A DNA stretch of 64,000 nucleotides from Mesorhizobium erdmanii USDA 3471 (GTDB lineage: Bacteria; Pseudomonadota; Alphaproteobacteria; Rhizobiales; Rhizobiaceae). Below the pieces are notes generated by a model. It was not told where the DNA came from, searched no databases, and saw only the letters and a list, made by a program, of their open reading frames with translations. The stretch spans positions 173,879-237,878 of the forward strand of contig NZ_AXAE01000015.1 in NCBI RefSeq assembly GCF_000472705.1. The letters are read 5' to 3'. Positions within the stretch are counted from its first letter, which is position 1, and each line of letters begins with the position of its first letter. The position numbers were made by a program, and so were the translations under genes. Positions 37,218 to 46,812 of this stretch are shown piece by piece.

Positions 37218-39875
37218 TCAGAATTTGTCGTCTTCGGTCGGCACCAGGATCTCGCGTTTTCCGGCATGGTTGGCCGGGCCGACAATGCCTTCCTTTTCCA
37301 TCTTCTCGATGATCGAGGCGGCCCTGTTGTAGCCGATGCCGAGGCGGCGCTGGATGTAGCTGGTCGACGCCTTGCCATCGCGCAGCACCACGGCCACCGC
37401 TTGGTCGTAGGGATCGTCGGATTCCTCGAAATTGCCGCCACCCCCGGACCCGCCGCCCTTGCCGGATGGTTCGTCGTCGTCCTCGTCGTCATCCTCGGTG
37501 ATGGCGTCGAGATATTCAGGCACGCCCTGCAGCTTCAGGTGCCCGACGATCTTCTCGACCTCGTCATCGGAGACGAAGGGGCCGTGCACGCGCTGGATGC
37601 GGCCGCCGCCGGCCATGTAGAGCATGTCGCCCATGCCGAGCAGTTGCTCGGCGCCCTGCTCGCCCAGAATGGTGCGGCTGTCGATCTTCGACGTCACCTG
37701 GAAGGAGATACGGGTCGGGAAATTGGCCTTGATGGTGCCGGTGATGACGTCGACCGACGGGCGCTGGGTCGCCATGATGACGTGGATACCGGCGGCACGC
37801 GCCATCTGCGCCAGGCGCTGCACCGCGCCTTCGATATCCTTGCCGGCGACCATCATCAGGTCGGCCATCTCGTCGATGATGACGACGATATAGGGCATCG
37901 GCTCGAGATCGAGATTCTCGGTCTCGTAAATCGCCTCGCCGGTCTGGCGATCAAAGCCGGTCTGCACGGTGCGCGAAATCTTCTCGCCTTTTTTCTCCGC
38001 CAGTTGAACCCGCGCGTTGAAACCGTCGATGTTGCGCACGCCGACCTTGGACATCTTGCGATAACGGTCCTCCATCTCGCGCACGGTCCATTTCAGCGCC
38101 ACCACCGCCTTCTTCGGATCGGTGACGACGGGCGTGAGCAGATGCGGGATGCCGTCATAGACGGAGAGCTCCAGCATCTTGGGATCGATCATGATCAGCC
38201 GGCATTCCTGCGGTGTCAGCCGGTAGAGCAGCGACAGGATCATGGTGTTGATGGCAACCGACTTGCCCGAACCGGTGGTGCCGGCGACCAGCACGTGCGG
38301 CATCTTGGCGATGTCGACGATGACTGCCTCGCCATTGATGGTCTTGCCCAGCGCCAGCGCCAGCTTGGCCTTGGTCGTCTCGAAGTCTCGGCTGGCCATG
38401 ATCTCGCGCAGGTACACCGTCTCGCGCTTGGCGTTCGGCAGCTCGATGCCGATGGCGTTGCGACCGGGCACCACCGCGACGCGGCAGGCGATCGCGCTCA
38501 TCGAGCGGGCGATGTCGTCGGAAAGGCCGATGACGCGCGACGATTTGATGCCGGGTGCCGGTTCGAGCTCATAGAGGGTGACCACCGGGCCCGGGCGTAC
38601 GGCGATGATCTCGCCCTTGACGCCGAAATCCTCCAGCACGCCCTCGAGCAGACGTGCATTCTGTTCCAGCGCGTCCTTCGACAGACTCGGATCCTTGGCC
38701 ACGTTCTTCGGTTCGGACAGGAAGTGCAGCGACGGCATTTCGAACGTGTCCGAGCCGATCAGCGAGGCCTGCGCCTCACGCTGGACGCGCGCGCCCGGAG
38801 CCGGGCGCGGTGCCGGCGCCTCGACGCGGGTGGCGGCGTCGGAACGGAACTGCTGCACCTTGGCCGTGGGCGCCACACGGCGTTGGGTGACGGGCACCTC
38901 GTCGAAATCCATGTCCTCGTCGTCGCGGTCGAAGACGTCGTCATCGTCGGGATCGACGGACACGCTGCGGTCATTGACCATGGCGGCGAAGAATTCCGGT
39001 TCGACGCGGGCGCGGCCATCATGGCTCATCCGGCTCTCGGCGAACTCGGCCGATTCGACCCGCTCGGCTGCGCGGCGCCAGGCGCTGGCGCGCGGCTCCA
39101 TCTCCGGCTCGTATTCGTCCCGCTCCTGCCTGCGGCGCAGGGCACGTCGATGCATCCACGCGCGCAACGACAGCCACCAATGGGTGATGGCGCCAAGCGC
39201 CAATATGCCCTCGTCACCCTCATCCTCGTCATTGTCGAACAGGAGATCGTCCTCGCGCGGGTCCGCGGCTGCTGGCTCTTCCATCACGGCAAAGCCGTTC
39301 TTGCGGCCGATCAGCGCCGAGCCATAGGCAAACAGCCACAATGTCGGCGCGGCCAGCAGCACGGCGAGCACGCTGGCGATCAGGCCGGTCGGATAGCCGC
39401 CGATGAGGACGCCGGGAATCTTGAGCACCATGTCGCCGAAGACGCCGCCGAGGCCGGTTGGCAGCGGCCAGGTCTTGGGCGGAACGATGCAGCCGGCGAT
39501 GGCGGCGGCGAGCAGCGCGAAACCGAACCAGAACAGCCCGCGCTTGGGCAGCCTGTCGACGCCGCGCGCCGAAAACAGCAGATACCCCCAGATGACGGCA
39601 GGAACCAGCGCGGCAACCGCGGCAAGGCCGAAGAACTGCATCGCAAGGTCGGAGAACACGGCGCCGGCGTAGCCCATGGCGTTGGTGACGGTGTTGTTGG
39701 TGGCGTGCGAGAAGCTTGGATCGGCAACGTTCCAGGTGGCAAGGCTGGCAACGCCAAACGCGACCGCCAGGAACAGACCGGCACCGACCAGCCGGCCGAC
39801 CTGCCGCCGCGCGAAAGCCTGGATGCCGTGCCCCGTATCGGTCAGCGCGAGCGGTGCTGAAGCCCCTGAACGCAT
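37218..39875 (-). CDS. ftsK: DNA translocase FtsK
   Basis: An 885-residue septal DNA pump that clears chromosomes at division. There are four to five membrane segments in residues 20-190, an acidic linker to about 390, then the motor with Walker A ([10 protein letters not shown] near residue 530) and Walker [11 protein letters not shown]. The C-terminal gamma winged-helix domain ([11 protein letters not shown]) recognises KOPS sites. ATG follows ggggaag. A perfect TTAA-N7-TTAAC CtrA-type site lies 80 bp upstream. Confidence 0.96.
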   Translation of the reverse strand: MRSGASAPLALTDTGHGIQAFARRQVGRLVGAGLFLAVAFGVASLATWNVADPSFSHATNNTVTNAMGYAGAVFSDLAMQFFGLAAVAALVPAVIWGYLLFSARGVDRLPKRGLFWFGFALLAAAIAGCIVPPKTWPLPTGLGGVFGDMVLKIPGVLIGGYPTGLIASVLAVLLAAPTLWLFAYGSALIGRKNGFAVMEEPAAADPREDDLLFDNDEDEGDEGILALGAITHWWLSLRAWMHRRALRRRQERDEYEPEMEPRASAWRRAAERVESAEFAESRMSHDGRARVEPEFFAAMVNDRSVSVDPDDDDVFDRDDEDMDFDEVPVTQRRVAPTAKVQQFRSDAATRVEAPAPRPAPGARVQREAQASLIGSDTFEMPSLHFLSEPKNVAKDPSLSKDALEQNARLLEGVLEDFGVKGEIIAVRPGPVVTLYELEPAPGIKSSRVIGLSDDIARSMSAIACRVAVVPGRNAIGIELPNAKRETVYLREIMASRDFETTKAKLALALGKTINGEAVIVDIAKMPHVLVAGTTGSGKSVAINTMILSLLYRLTPQECRLIMIDPKMLELSVYDGIPHLLTPVVTDPKKAVVALKWTVREMEDRYRKMSKVGVRNIDGFNARVQLAEKKGEKISRTVQTGFDRQTGEAIYETENLDLEPMPYIVVIIDEMADLMMVAGKDIEGAVQRLAQMARAAGIHVIMATQRPSVDVITGTIKANFPTRISFQVTSKIDSRTILGEQGAEQLLGMGDMLYMAGGGRIQRVHGPFVSDDEVEKIVGHLKLQGVPEYLDAITEDDDEDDDEPSGKGGGSGGGGNFEESDDPYDQAVAVVLRDGKASTSYIQRRLGIGYNRAASIIEKMEKEGIVGPANHAGKREILVPTEDDKF

Positions 39876-39954
39876 GCTCTTCCCCGTCAGATTGCCTGGC
39901 CCGAGCGCATGACGCACTCCGGCAGATTCGGATGCCAGACTATGCGTGGGAAGG

Positions 39955-39970
39955 TTAAGGGCGCATTAAC
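39955..39970. promoter_or_regulatory. CtrA-type binding site upstream of ftsK
   Basis: TTAAGGGCGCATTAAC exactly fits the CtrA consensus TTAA-N7-TTAAC, 80 bp from the ftsK start, with a GANTC methylation site (gattc) near 39925. CtrA governs cell-division genes in alphaproteobacteria, so cell-cycle control of ftsK is plausible. Confidence 0.55.
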
Positions 39971-39995
39971 CATGGCTTTTTACCAACGCCTCATC

Positions 39996-40027
39996 CAAAC
40001 AAAGATGGCGGGCCGAAGCCCGCCATC
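39996..40027 (-). terminator. intrinsic terminator of the small secreted protein gene
   Basis: On the minus strand gatggcgggc-ttcg-gcccgccatc forms a 10-bp stem with a TTCG tetraloop, followed by tttgtttgg. It lies 53 bp after the stop of the secreted-protein gene at 40080. Confidence 0.75.
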
Positions 40028-40079
40028 CTTGTCTTGAAACGACGAAACGATCAGGCCCTTCCGGACCGATCTCGCGCGA

Positions 40080-40355
40080 TCACTTGTGACCGGCATACAT
40101 CATCAGGTTGGCGCAGAATTCGGCATGAGGCTTGCTCATCGCCGCGTCCTGGCATTCCTTCATCATCGTGTCCTGCTTGTCCTTGGCCGTCGAGGCCCAG
40201 GCTGCCTTGAAGTCCGCTTCCGACTTCATGGTCTTCATGCCGGCATCGGTGAAGAACGGTGCCATGTTGTCAGGTTCGTCGAGCGCGCCAGCCAATGCAA
40301 AGCCGCTGACCATGGAAAGCGCGAGTGCCCCGAGGCAAATGTTCTTGAGCTTCAT
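40080..40355 (-). CDS. small secreted protein, unknown function
   Basis: A 91-residue protein with a signal peptide (M-K-L-K-N-I-C-L-G-A-L-A-L-S-M-V-S-G) ending near A-L-A-G-A. The mature part of about 65 residues is rich in Lys, Met and Ala and has two cysteines (K-E-C-Q-D-A and E-F-C-A-N) that could form a disulfide. ATG follows gggaagga. No family is recognised. It has its own terminator downstream. Confidence 0.75.
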   Translation of the reverse strand: MKLKNICLGALALSMVSGFALAGALDEPDNMAPFFTDAGMKTMKSEADFKAAWASTAKDKQDTMMKECQDAAMSKPHAEFCANLMMYAGHK

Positions 40356-40506
40356 CAGAAAAATTCCTTCCCTGTGTTGTAAAACACGAACGTCAGAACG
40401 ACGATCGCATTCACAGTTCGGAGCCATGGTGCTCGATGTTTCCTCGAAAAGCTTGCTCACGCGAACGTGATTGCGCAAAGCTGATCCTGGTCAGAACGAA
40501 TTACCC

Positions 40507-40538
40507 AAAAAAAAGAGGCCCGGATCGCTCCGGGCCTC
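40507..40538 (-). terminator. intrinsic terminator of glnK-amtB
   Basis: On the minus strand gaggcccgga-gcga-tccgggcctc is a perfect 10-bp stem followed by eight T. It is 146 bp past the amtB stop, beyond a family C repeat. Confidence 0.85.
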
Positions 40539-40580
40539 AAGGCGTGAGCCTCTTTCGAGAACGTCACGACGGGATCTCTG

Positions 40581-40625
40581 GAGCAATTCCGGGAAAGCCG
40601 AGTAGCGGTTTTCCCGGAACTGCGG
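40581..40625. repeat. family C dispersed palindromic repeat
   Basis: Core gagcaattccgggaaagccg followed by agcggttttcccggaactgc lies between amtB and its terminator, so it would be transcribed as part of the glnK-amtB 3' end. Confidence 0.7.
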
Positions 40626-40683
40626 GAGCAGACATGGGGCCGGCGGGAGGAGGGTTCCGCCGGCCCCGTAGGCTAAGTTGGCC

Positions 40684-42045
40684 TTACGGCACCACTTCGC
40701 CATGCTGGGAAATGTCGAGGCCCTCGACCTCTTCCTGTGTCGTCGGACGCAGGCCGACCAGCGCCTTGACGATGTAGAGGATCACGAAGGTGGCGATCGC
40801 GGTCCACGCGATGGTGAAGACGATGCCGTAGAGCTGCTTGACAATCGAAGCGTCTTTGCCGAGCGCATTGATCGCCGGATCGGCGAGCACACCGGTCAGC
40901 AACGCACCGACCACACCGCCGACGCCGTGGACGCCAAAAGCGTCGAGCGAGTCGTCATAGCCGAACATGTGCTTCACTTTGACCGCCGAGATGTAGCAGA
41001 CCACGCCGGCGACGATGCCGACGATGAAGGCGCCGGTCGGGTTGACGAAGCCGGAAGCCGGCGTCACCGCTACGAGGCCGGCGACAGCGCCCGAGATGAT
41101 GCCGAGCACGGAAGGCTTCTTGGCGACAATCCATTCGGCGAACATCCAGGCCAGAGCCGCCGCGGCGGTGGCGACCTGGGTGTTGAGCATGGCGGCACCG
41201 GCAAGGCCGTCGGCCGCGAGTTCCGAACCGGCGTTGAAGCCGAACCAGCCAACCCACAGCAGCGAAGCGCCGATCACCGAGTAGACCAGGTTATGCGGCG
41301 CCATGTTGGTGGTGCCATAGCCTTCGCGCTTGCCCAGAACCAGGGCGCAGACCAAGCCCGCGACACCGGCGTTGATGTGAACGACCGTGCCGCCGGCGAA
41401 GTCGAGCACGCCGGCCGCGCCAAGGAAGCCGCCGCCCCAGACCCAATGCGCGATCGGCGCATAGACGACCAGCAGCCACAGCGCCATGAAGATCAGCAGC
41501 GCCGAGAACTTCATGCGCTCGGCGAAGGCGCCGGCGATGAGGGCAGGCGTGATGATGGCGAAGGTCATCTGGAACATCGAGAAGACGAATTCAGGAATGT
41601 TCGCCACACCTGGCAGCCACAGCGTCGAAACGGTGATGCCGTGGTGGAAGAACCTCGAAGCGCCGCCGATATAGTTGTTCATGCTGGCGGATTCGTTGGT
41701 AGAGAAGGCCAGCGAGTAGCCGAACATGAACCACAGCACCGTCACCAGGCAGGTGATGGCAAAGCTCTGCATGATCGTGGCAAGTACGTTCTTCTTGCGC
41801 ACCATGCCGCCGTAGAACAGCGCCAGGCCCGGGATGGTCATCATCAGCACCAGCGCCGTCGAGGTCAGCATCCAGGCCGTATTGCCCGTGTCGAGCACGG
41901 GGGTTGGCGCGGCAGCTGGTGCAGCCGCGGCGGCAGCCGGAGCTGCTTCCTGCGCGAAGGCGGCGACGCTGCCCAATGCTGCGAGAGCAAGCGAGCCCAG
42001 AAGGGCCGCCCGTCCCGTCGTCTTCAAGGTGGAAGGAATATTCAT
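40684..42045 (-). CDS. amtB: ammonium transporter
   Basis: A 453-residue Amt/Rh channel with an N-terminal signal-like segment, an alanine-rich spacer and about 11 membrane helices. The family signature D-F-A-G-G-T-V-V-H-I-N-A-G near residue 215 includes the first pore histidine, and the second follows in F-G-V-H-G-V-G-G. ATG at 42045 follows ggagag. It lies 31 bp after glnK, and PII would gate the channel under nitrogen sufficiency. Confidence 0.95.
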   Translation of the reverse strand: MNIPSTLKTTGRAALLGSLALAALGSVAAFAQEAAPAAAAAAPAAAPTPVLDTGNTAWMLTSTALVLMMTIPGLALFYGGMVRKKNVLATIMQSFAITCLVTVLWFMFGYSLAFSTNESASMNNYIGGASRFFHHGITVSTLWLPGVANIPEFVFSMFQMTFAIITPALIAGAFAERMKFSALLIFMALWLLVVYAPIAHWVWGGGFLGAAGVLDFAGGTVVHINAGVAGLVCALVLGKREGYGTTNMAPHNLVYSVIGASLLWVGWFGFNAGSELAADGLAGAAMLNTQVATAAAALAWMFAEWIVAKKPSVLGIISGAVAGLVAVTPASGFVNPTGAFIVGIVAGVVCYISAVKVKHMFGYDDSLDAFGVHGVGGVVGALLTGVLADPAINALGKDASIVKQLYGIVFTIAWTAIATFVILYIVKALVGLRPTTQEEVEGLDISQHGEVVP

Positions 42046-42076
42046 TGAACTCTCCGTTGGAATGGCTGGTCGCGGC

Positions 42077-42421
<345 letters not shown>

Positions 42422-42497
42422 TCACCCTTTGCTGTTGCGGTCCCCCGCGTTTGCACACCTTCACCGATCCCAATGAGCCGGAGAGTGCCCCCAAGGA

Positions 42498-42513
42498 TTC
42501 AAGCTCCGTGCCA
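42498..42513 (-). promoter_or_regulatory. sigma-54-type promoter of glnK-amtB
   Basis: On the minus strand TGGCACGGAGCTTGAA matches the -24/-12 consensus TGGCACG-N4-TTGCW except one base at the -12 element. Spacing places a start near 42488, giving a leader of about 70 nt to glnK. This is consistent with RpoN/NtrC-dependent nitrogen control of this operon. Confidence 0.65.
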
Positions 42514-42654
42514 AGTGCCGAAGCAGCACGTTAACCTGTTGTAAACAAAGGGAATGATGCGACTGTAGCCAGCAGGCGCCAATGCATGCCGCACGCCATC
42601 TGCTCAAAAATTATGCAGTTTTTTAAAAATGCCTAATTTGCCGGCCTTGGGTGT

Positions 42655-42725
42655 AGTCCCGAAAGGGCCAGCCGGGTTTTCCCGGACAAACGGTTTTCGT
42701 TTGTCCAGTGATCCTGCTCAAACAA
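42655..42725. repeat. family C-like palindromic repeat with hairpin
   Basis: Core agtcccgaaagggcc...gggttttcccggac followed by a strong hairpin ggacaaacg-gtttt-cgtttgtcc (42684-42706). It lies just past the tesB stop on the minus strand and may stabilise or end that transcript. Confidence 0.6.
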
Positions 42726-42737
42726 GACTCGCAATGC

Positions 42738-43598
42738 TCAACGCTTGAGCCGGATCAAGCCTTCCTGGGCCATCGAGGCGATCAGCGTGCCGTCGCGGGC
42801 ATAAAGCGTGCCGCGGCTGAAACCGCGTGACCCGGAGCTCGACGGGCTGTCCTGCGCATAGAGTAGCCAGCCTTCGAGCGAATGCGGCCGGTGGAACCAC
42901 ATCGAATGGTCGAGGCTCGCCGCCTGGATGTCGGGATCGAACAGGCCACGCCCATGCGCGAAGGTCGAGGTGTCGAGCAGCGTCATGTCGGAGAGATAGG
43001 CGAGCAGCACCGAATGCAGCGCGCGGTCGTCGGGAACCGGTCCGGCAAGGCGGATCCAGACATTCTGCCGTGGCGGCAGTTTGTCACGGCTTTCATAGTG
43101 CTGGAGATTGACCGGCCTGAGCTCCAGCGGCCGCTCGCGCGCCCAGAAGCGGCGCACCGCTTCCGGCACACGCTCGGCCGTTTCGAGCAGCTGCCGTTGC
43201 GTCTTCAACCCTTCCGGCGGCGGCACGTCCTCGGGCAGCGCGAACTGGTGCTCGAGCCCCTTCTCGTCGACCTGGAACGAGGCCTCCAGCGAAAAGATCG
43301 CCTGACCATGCTGGATCGCCAGCACGCGCCGGGTGGTGAAGGAGCCGCCGTCGCGGATGCGGTCGACCTCGTAGATGATCGGCACCTTGATGTCGCCCGG
43401 CCGCATGAAATAGCCGTGCAGCGAATGCACGAAGCGGTCCGGCTCCACCGTGCGTTGCGCCGCCACCAGCGCCTGGGCGATCGTCTGGCCGCCGAACACG
43501 CGCTGCCACTCCACCTGCGGGCTGCGACCACGATACAGATTGTGTTCCAGCTTCTCGAGGTCGAGAATGCGCAGGAGCTCGTTGATCGCCGCCGTCAT
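42738..43598 (-). CDS. tesB: acyl-CoA thioesterase II
   Basis: A 286-residue double-hotdog thioesterase hydrolysing medium to long acyl-CoA. It shows Y-R-G-R-S-P-Q-V-E-W-Q-R-V-F-G-G-Q near the start, the catalytic Asp in A-A-S-L-D-H-S-M-W-F-H-R and the Ser/Gln pair further on. Length and order match E. coli TesB. It is divergent from the UbiH-type gene across 116 bp. Confidence 0.93.
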   Translation of the reverse strand: MTAAINELLRILDLEKLEHNLYRGRSPQVEWQRVFGGQTIAQALVAAQRTVEPDRFVHSLHGYFMRPGDIKVPIIYEVDRIRDGGSFTTRRVLAIQHGQAIFSLEASFQVDEKGLEHQFALPEDVPPPEGLKTQRQLLETAERVPEAVRRFWARERPLELRPVNLQHYESRDKLPPRQNVWIRLAGPVPDDRALHSVLLAYLSDMTLLDTSTFAHGRGLFDPDIQAASLDHSMWFHRPHSLEGWLLYAQDSPSSSGSRGFSRGTLYARDGTLIASMAQEGLIRLKR

Positions 43599-43714
43599 GT
43601 TTTGTGACCTCGCCGCAAAATTGCTATGGCGGTTTCCGACAGGAAGAACGAGCCGTCAAGGGCGCAAGCGCCGGTCGGCGGGCTTCAGGGTCGCCGAGAG
43701 AAGGAGCCAGGACA

Positions 43715-44974
43715 ATGGAACGCAAGACGGACGGCAAGACCAGATCCGGGCTCGATGTCCTGGTCGCCGGCGCCGGCTATGTCGGGCTGGCCACCGCCGT
43801 CTCGCTGAAGCAGGCGCGGCCCCATTTGGCCGTGGCGCTTGTCGATGCCGCGCCCGCCGGCGCCTGGCAACGGGACGGCCGCGCCTCGGCCATTGCCGCC
43901 GCCGCATGCCGCATGCTCGACCAGCTCGGCACCTGGGCCGAGATTGCGCCGCAGGCCCAGGCGATCACCGAGATGATCATCACCGATTCGCGCAGCGCCG
44001 ACCCGGTGCGCCCGGTGTTCCTGACCTTCGGCGGTGAAGTCGCGCCGGGCGAGCCCTTCGCTCATATGGTCGCCAACAAGTCCTTGAACGGTGCTTTGCG
44101 GGCCAGAGCCGAAAAGCTCGGCATCGACATCATCGAAGGCGTGGCGGTGCAGGGCTTTGAGACCAATGGCGTCGGCATATCAGTGCATCTGGCCGACGGC
44201 GCCGCGCTGACGGCTCGGCTGCTGGTCGCCGCCGACGGCGTCAATTCGAAGCTGCGCGACCTGGCCGGCATCAAGACGGTAAAGTGGGAATACGGCCAGT
44301 CGGGCATTGTCTGCACCGTGGCGCACGAGCGTCCGCACAATGGCCGCGCCGAAGAACACTTTTTGCCAGCGGGCCCCTTCGCCATCTTGCCGCTCAAGCC
44401 GGACGCGGACGGCACCAACCGCTCGTCGATCGTCTGGGCCGAACGCACGGAAGACGCCAAGGTGCTGGTGGAGGGCGACGACCTCGTCTTCGAGCATGAA
44501 CTCGAGCGGCGTTTTGGCCTCAAGCTTGGCGAAATCCGCGTCGCCGACAAACCGCGCGCCTGGCCGCTTGGCCTGACCATCGCGCGCGCCTTCGTCGCGC
44601 CGCGCGTCGCCCTTGCAGGCGACGCCGCCCACGGCATCCATCCGATTGCCGGCCAGGGCCTCAACCTCGGCTTCAAGGATGTGGCGGCCCTTGCCGAGGT
44701 GATCGTCGAGGCCGACCGGCTCGGCCAGGACATCGGCGCGCTCGACGTGCTCGAGCGCTATCAGCAATGGCGCCGTTTCGACACGGTGCAGATGGGCATC
44801 ACGACCGATGTGCTGAACCGGCTGTTTTCCAACGACATCACCCCGTTGCGCACCGTCCGTGACATCGGCCTCGGCCTCGTCGAGCGCATGCCGCGCCTGA
44901 AGGAATTTTTTGTCCGCCAGGCATCGGGACTTTCCGCCGCCACGCCGCGGCTGTTGAAGGGCGAGGCGATCTGA
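43715..44974 (+). CDS. UbiH/COQ6-family ubiquinone biosynthesis hydroxylase
   Basis: A 419-residue FAD monooxygenase. FAD motif V-A-G-A-G-Y-V-G-L-A-T-A at the N terminus, D-G motif V-A-A-D-G-V-N-S-K-L-R and the second FAD motif GDAAHGIHPIAGQGLNLGF. It hydroxylates a ring position in ubiquinone synthesis; alphaproteobacterial members (UbiL/UbiM/UbiH) are hard to tell apart by eye. ATG follows aaggag; an upstream in-frame start has no site. Confidence 0.88.
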   Translation: MERKTDGKTRSGLDVLVAGAGYVGLATAVSLKQARPHLAVALVDAAPAGAWQRDGRASAIAAAACRMLDQLGTWAEIAPQAQAITEMIITDSRSADPVRPVFLTFGGEVAPGEPFAHMVANKSLNGALRARAEKLGIDIIEGVAVQGFETNGVGISVHLADGAALTARLLVAADGVNSKLRDLAGIKTVKWEYGQSGIVCTVAHERPHNGRAEEHFLPAGPFAILPLKPDADGTNRSSIVWAERTEDAKVLVEGDDLVFEHELERRFGLKLGEIRVADKPRAWPLGLTIARAFVAPRVALAGDAAHGIHPIAGQGLNLGFKDVAALAEVIVEADRLGQDIGALDVLERYQQWRRFDTVQMGITTDVLNRLFSNDITPLRTVRDIGLGLVERMPRLKEFFVRQASGLSAATPRLLKGEAI

Positions 44975-44998
44975 CCGTCTAGCAGCGACACACGACCT

Positions 44999-45179
44999 CG
45001 TCATCCACGGGCGGAGCAGCCGCGAAGCGGCGTCGTGAAGACCAGAGGATCCATGCCGCGACCTAGGCCGTAGGGTGCGGCGGAGCAGAAGTCTGCACCG
45101 TGGCGGCGCTTCCGAGTCCCCGCATGGATCCTATGGTCTGCGCCGCGTCGCTTCGCTCCTTGCCGGCCATAGGATGACG
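44999..45179. repeat. facing pair of family B palindromic repeats
   Basis: Two family B elements face each other: cgtcatccacgggcggagca at the left and the complement ccttgccggccataggatgacg at the right, with gaggatccatgccgcg and ccgcatggatcctat inside. The whole 181 bp is nearly symmetrical and could form one long hairpin between the convergent UbiH-type and TerB-like genes. Confidence 0.75.
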
Positions 45180-45220
45180 AAGTGATGGGCGTTTCGCGCC
45201 AATCGCCAAGGCCGGCGATC

Positions 45221-45751
45221 TCAATTCACCTCGAAACCCAGCTTCTGCCTCAACCTCAGAACCCGCTGATCAGCGATCCTGATGCTCTGCTCGCCGCCCT
45301 GGGCCACCCGGTTCAGCATCCGCAGCAGATCCTCCCTTTCATGCGGATCGAGGCGTTCGCGCAGGAACGGCGCCAGCTTGTCGATGACAATGGTGGTGTC
45401 GTCGATCTGCGAGGCGGCCCATTTGGCGTAGACAACCGCCTCGTCGGTCTTCTTGGGACCGTCGGCGATCTGCGAAATCACCTCGCGGATGGCGGCTTCG
45501 CGCTTTGGCAGCACAGGACCTTGTTCCGAAACGATGGCGGTGATCAACGTCGCGGCGGCCACCACCGGATCGTCGATCGCCGTCAGCGGCGACAGCGCGG
45601 CCTGATTGCGCAGCTTCTTGCGACGGATGTTGCCCTGCACGCGCCCGACGACATCGGCGACCTCGCGCGCGGCGTCGTTCATGGCCTTCATCCGGTACCA
45701 CCAAAACGCCGCCGCTCCGAGCACGCCAAGGACAGCAATCAGGAAAGGCAT
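45221..45751 (-). CDS. membrane-anchored TerB-like protein
   Basis: A 176-residue protein with one N-terminal membrane helix (M-P-F-L-I-A-V-L-G-V-L-G-A-A-A-F) and a cytoplasmic TerB-like helical domain from about residue 50 (D-D-P-V-V-A-A-A-T-L-I-T-A-I near residue 60). ATG follows gggggat. Its function is unknown; it is the second TerB-like protein in this window. Confidence 0.72.
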   Translation of the reverse strand: MPFLIAVLGVLGAAAFWWYRMKAMNDAAREVADVVGRVQGNIRRKKLRNQAALSPLTAIDDPVVAAATLITAIVSEQGPVLPKREAAIREVISQIADGPKKTDEAVVYAKWAASQIDDTTIVIDKLAPFLRERLDPHEREDLLRMLNRVAQGGEQSIRIADQRVLRLRQKLGFEVN

Positions 45752-45830
45752 GCCAATATCCCCCAAGTCTTGCGCGACGATAGGAGAACTCGTGGTTCGC
45801 TTCAACACGCAAGAGTTGCCACCACGCCTT

Positions 45831-45880
45831 CGTCATCCTCGGGCGAGGCAGGAGCGAAGCGACGTCGCGGAGACCCCCGG
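45831..45880. repeat. family B dispersed palindromic repeat
   Basis: Core cgtcatcctcgggcgaggca followed by gcgaagcgacgtcgcggaga in the 261-bp gap between the TerB-like and YciI genes. It is the single-copy form. Nothing else is recognised in the gap. Confidence 0.7.
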
Positions 45881-46012
45881 AGCCGCTCCGCAGCCAAAGG
45901 AATGCACTCGGTGACAGAGGCCGCGAAAGGCCACGGACAACCGGCGCGTTCTTTCACGCCACCTCTGTCTGCCGGACACACCGGATCGGCAGCTTCGGCC
46001 TCGACCCGCCAT

Positions 46013-46369
46013 CTACGACCCCGGTATGTCGTAGACAGCCCGCACCTCGATCGTGCCGAGTTCGGCCAGCGGAATGCCGGCGGCGATGTCCAGCGCTTCC
46101 TCGAGATTGCCGGCTTCGACCATGACGAAACCGAGCAACTGCTCCTTGGTCTCGGCGAACGGACCATCGGTGATCAGCCGCTTGCCCTGGCGCCGGCGCA
46201 CGGTCTTGGCCGTCTTCACCGACTGCAGCGCCTCGGCGGCGATCAGCTTGCCTTGCTGATCCAACGCCCTGTCATAGGCCAGCGAATCGGCATCGAGCTT
46301 GGCCCCTCTCTCGGCGGTGAGCGCGTAAAGGTCTTTTTCCTCGCCATAGACCAGGCACACGTACTTCAT
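46013..46369 (-). CDS. YciI family protein (DGPF type)
   Basis: A 118-residue YCII-related protein with the typical M-K-Y-V-C-L-V-Y-G-E-E start and L-I-T-D-G-P-F-A-E-T-K-E-Q motif. DGPF proteins are often encoded beside ECF sigma factors, but none is here. Its ATG overlaps the stop of the upstream small membrane protein (ATGA), so both are coupled. Confidence 0.85.
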   Translation of the reverse strand: MKYVCLVYGEEKDLYALTAERGAKLDADSLAYDRALDQQGKLIAAEALQSVKTAKTVRRRQGKRLITDGPFAETKEQLLGFVMVEAGNLEEALDIAAGIPLAELGTIEVRAVYDIPGS

Positions 46370-46593
46370 TTCCAGCTCCCTTGTTGTGACGGACCATAGG
46401 ATGCGGTGGCGAGCGTGTCAGCCTTGCCTTCGACCCCCGCCGCATGGTCGAGAAGGCATGCCGCGACTCCGATGATGGCGACCGCCGCCATCAGCCTGCC
46501 AAAGACCGGCGCCGGCGGATCCAGCCAGAAGTCTTCCTGTCGCTGAGGCCGGTCGCCTGAGCTCTTCCACAGCGCGAAAAACAGATTGTCCAT
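46366..46593 (-). CDS. small membrane protein
   Basis: A 75-residue protein with one central hydrophobic segment (R-L-M-A-A-V-A-I-I-G-V-A-A-C-L-L) and polar ends. ATG follows ggagg. The 4-bp overlap with the YciI gene supports that it is real. No family is recognised. Confidence 0.65.
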   Translation of the reverse strand: MDNLFFALWKSSGDRPQRQEDFWLDPPAPVFGRLMAAVAIIGVAACLLDHAAGVEGKADTLATASYGPSQQGSWK

Positions 46594-46812
46594 GCGAACC
46601 TCCATCCGACCACGATCCCGTGGCCGCCCTCAGGACGGCCGGCCCCGATGGAAGCCGACATTTTTGCGCGCGCTTTATTTGGAAAAAATTTTGCCGCTGA
46701 TGCCGATGTCCCCGTTTCGCGGCCATGGCGCGATGGCCTTCCCTCGCGCCCGCGCTATAGCTGGGAGGAACGCTGGCGCCGGGCCGGCGCAATCGAGGCC
46801 AAGGAGGACTTC

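Larger units (their letters stand above)
40356..40683. other. 328-bp intergenic region between secreted protein and amtB
   Basis: This gap has no gene. It holds the ribosome site and presumed promoter of the secreted-protein gene, the minus-strand terminator at 40507-40538 and a family C repeat at 40581-40625. The rest shows no recognisable signal. Confidence 0.7.

Noticed and set aside
37152..39860. 902-codon open frame on the plus strand opposite ftsK
   Set aside because: It is the antisense shadow of ftsK in GC-rich DNA. Its product is low in family signals and ftsK motifs on the other strand are unmistakable.
40678..42048. 456-codon open frame opposite amtB
   Set aside because: Antisense shadow of amtB with an acidic, His-rich product of no family.
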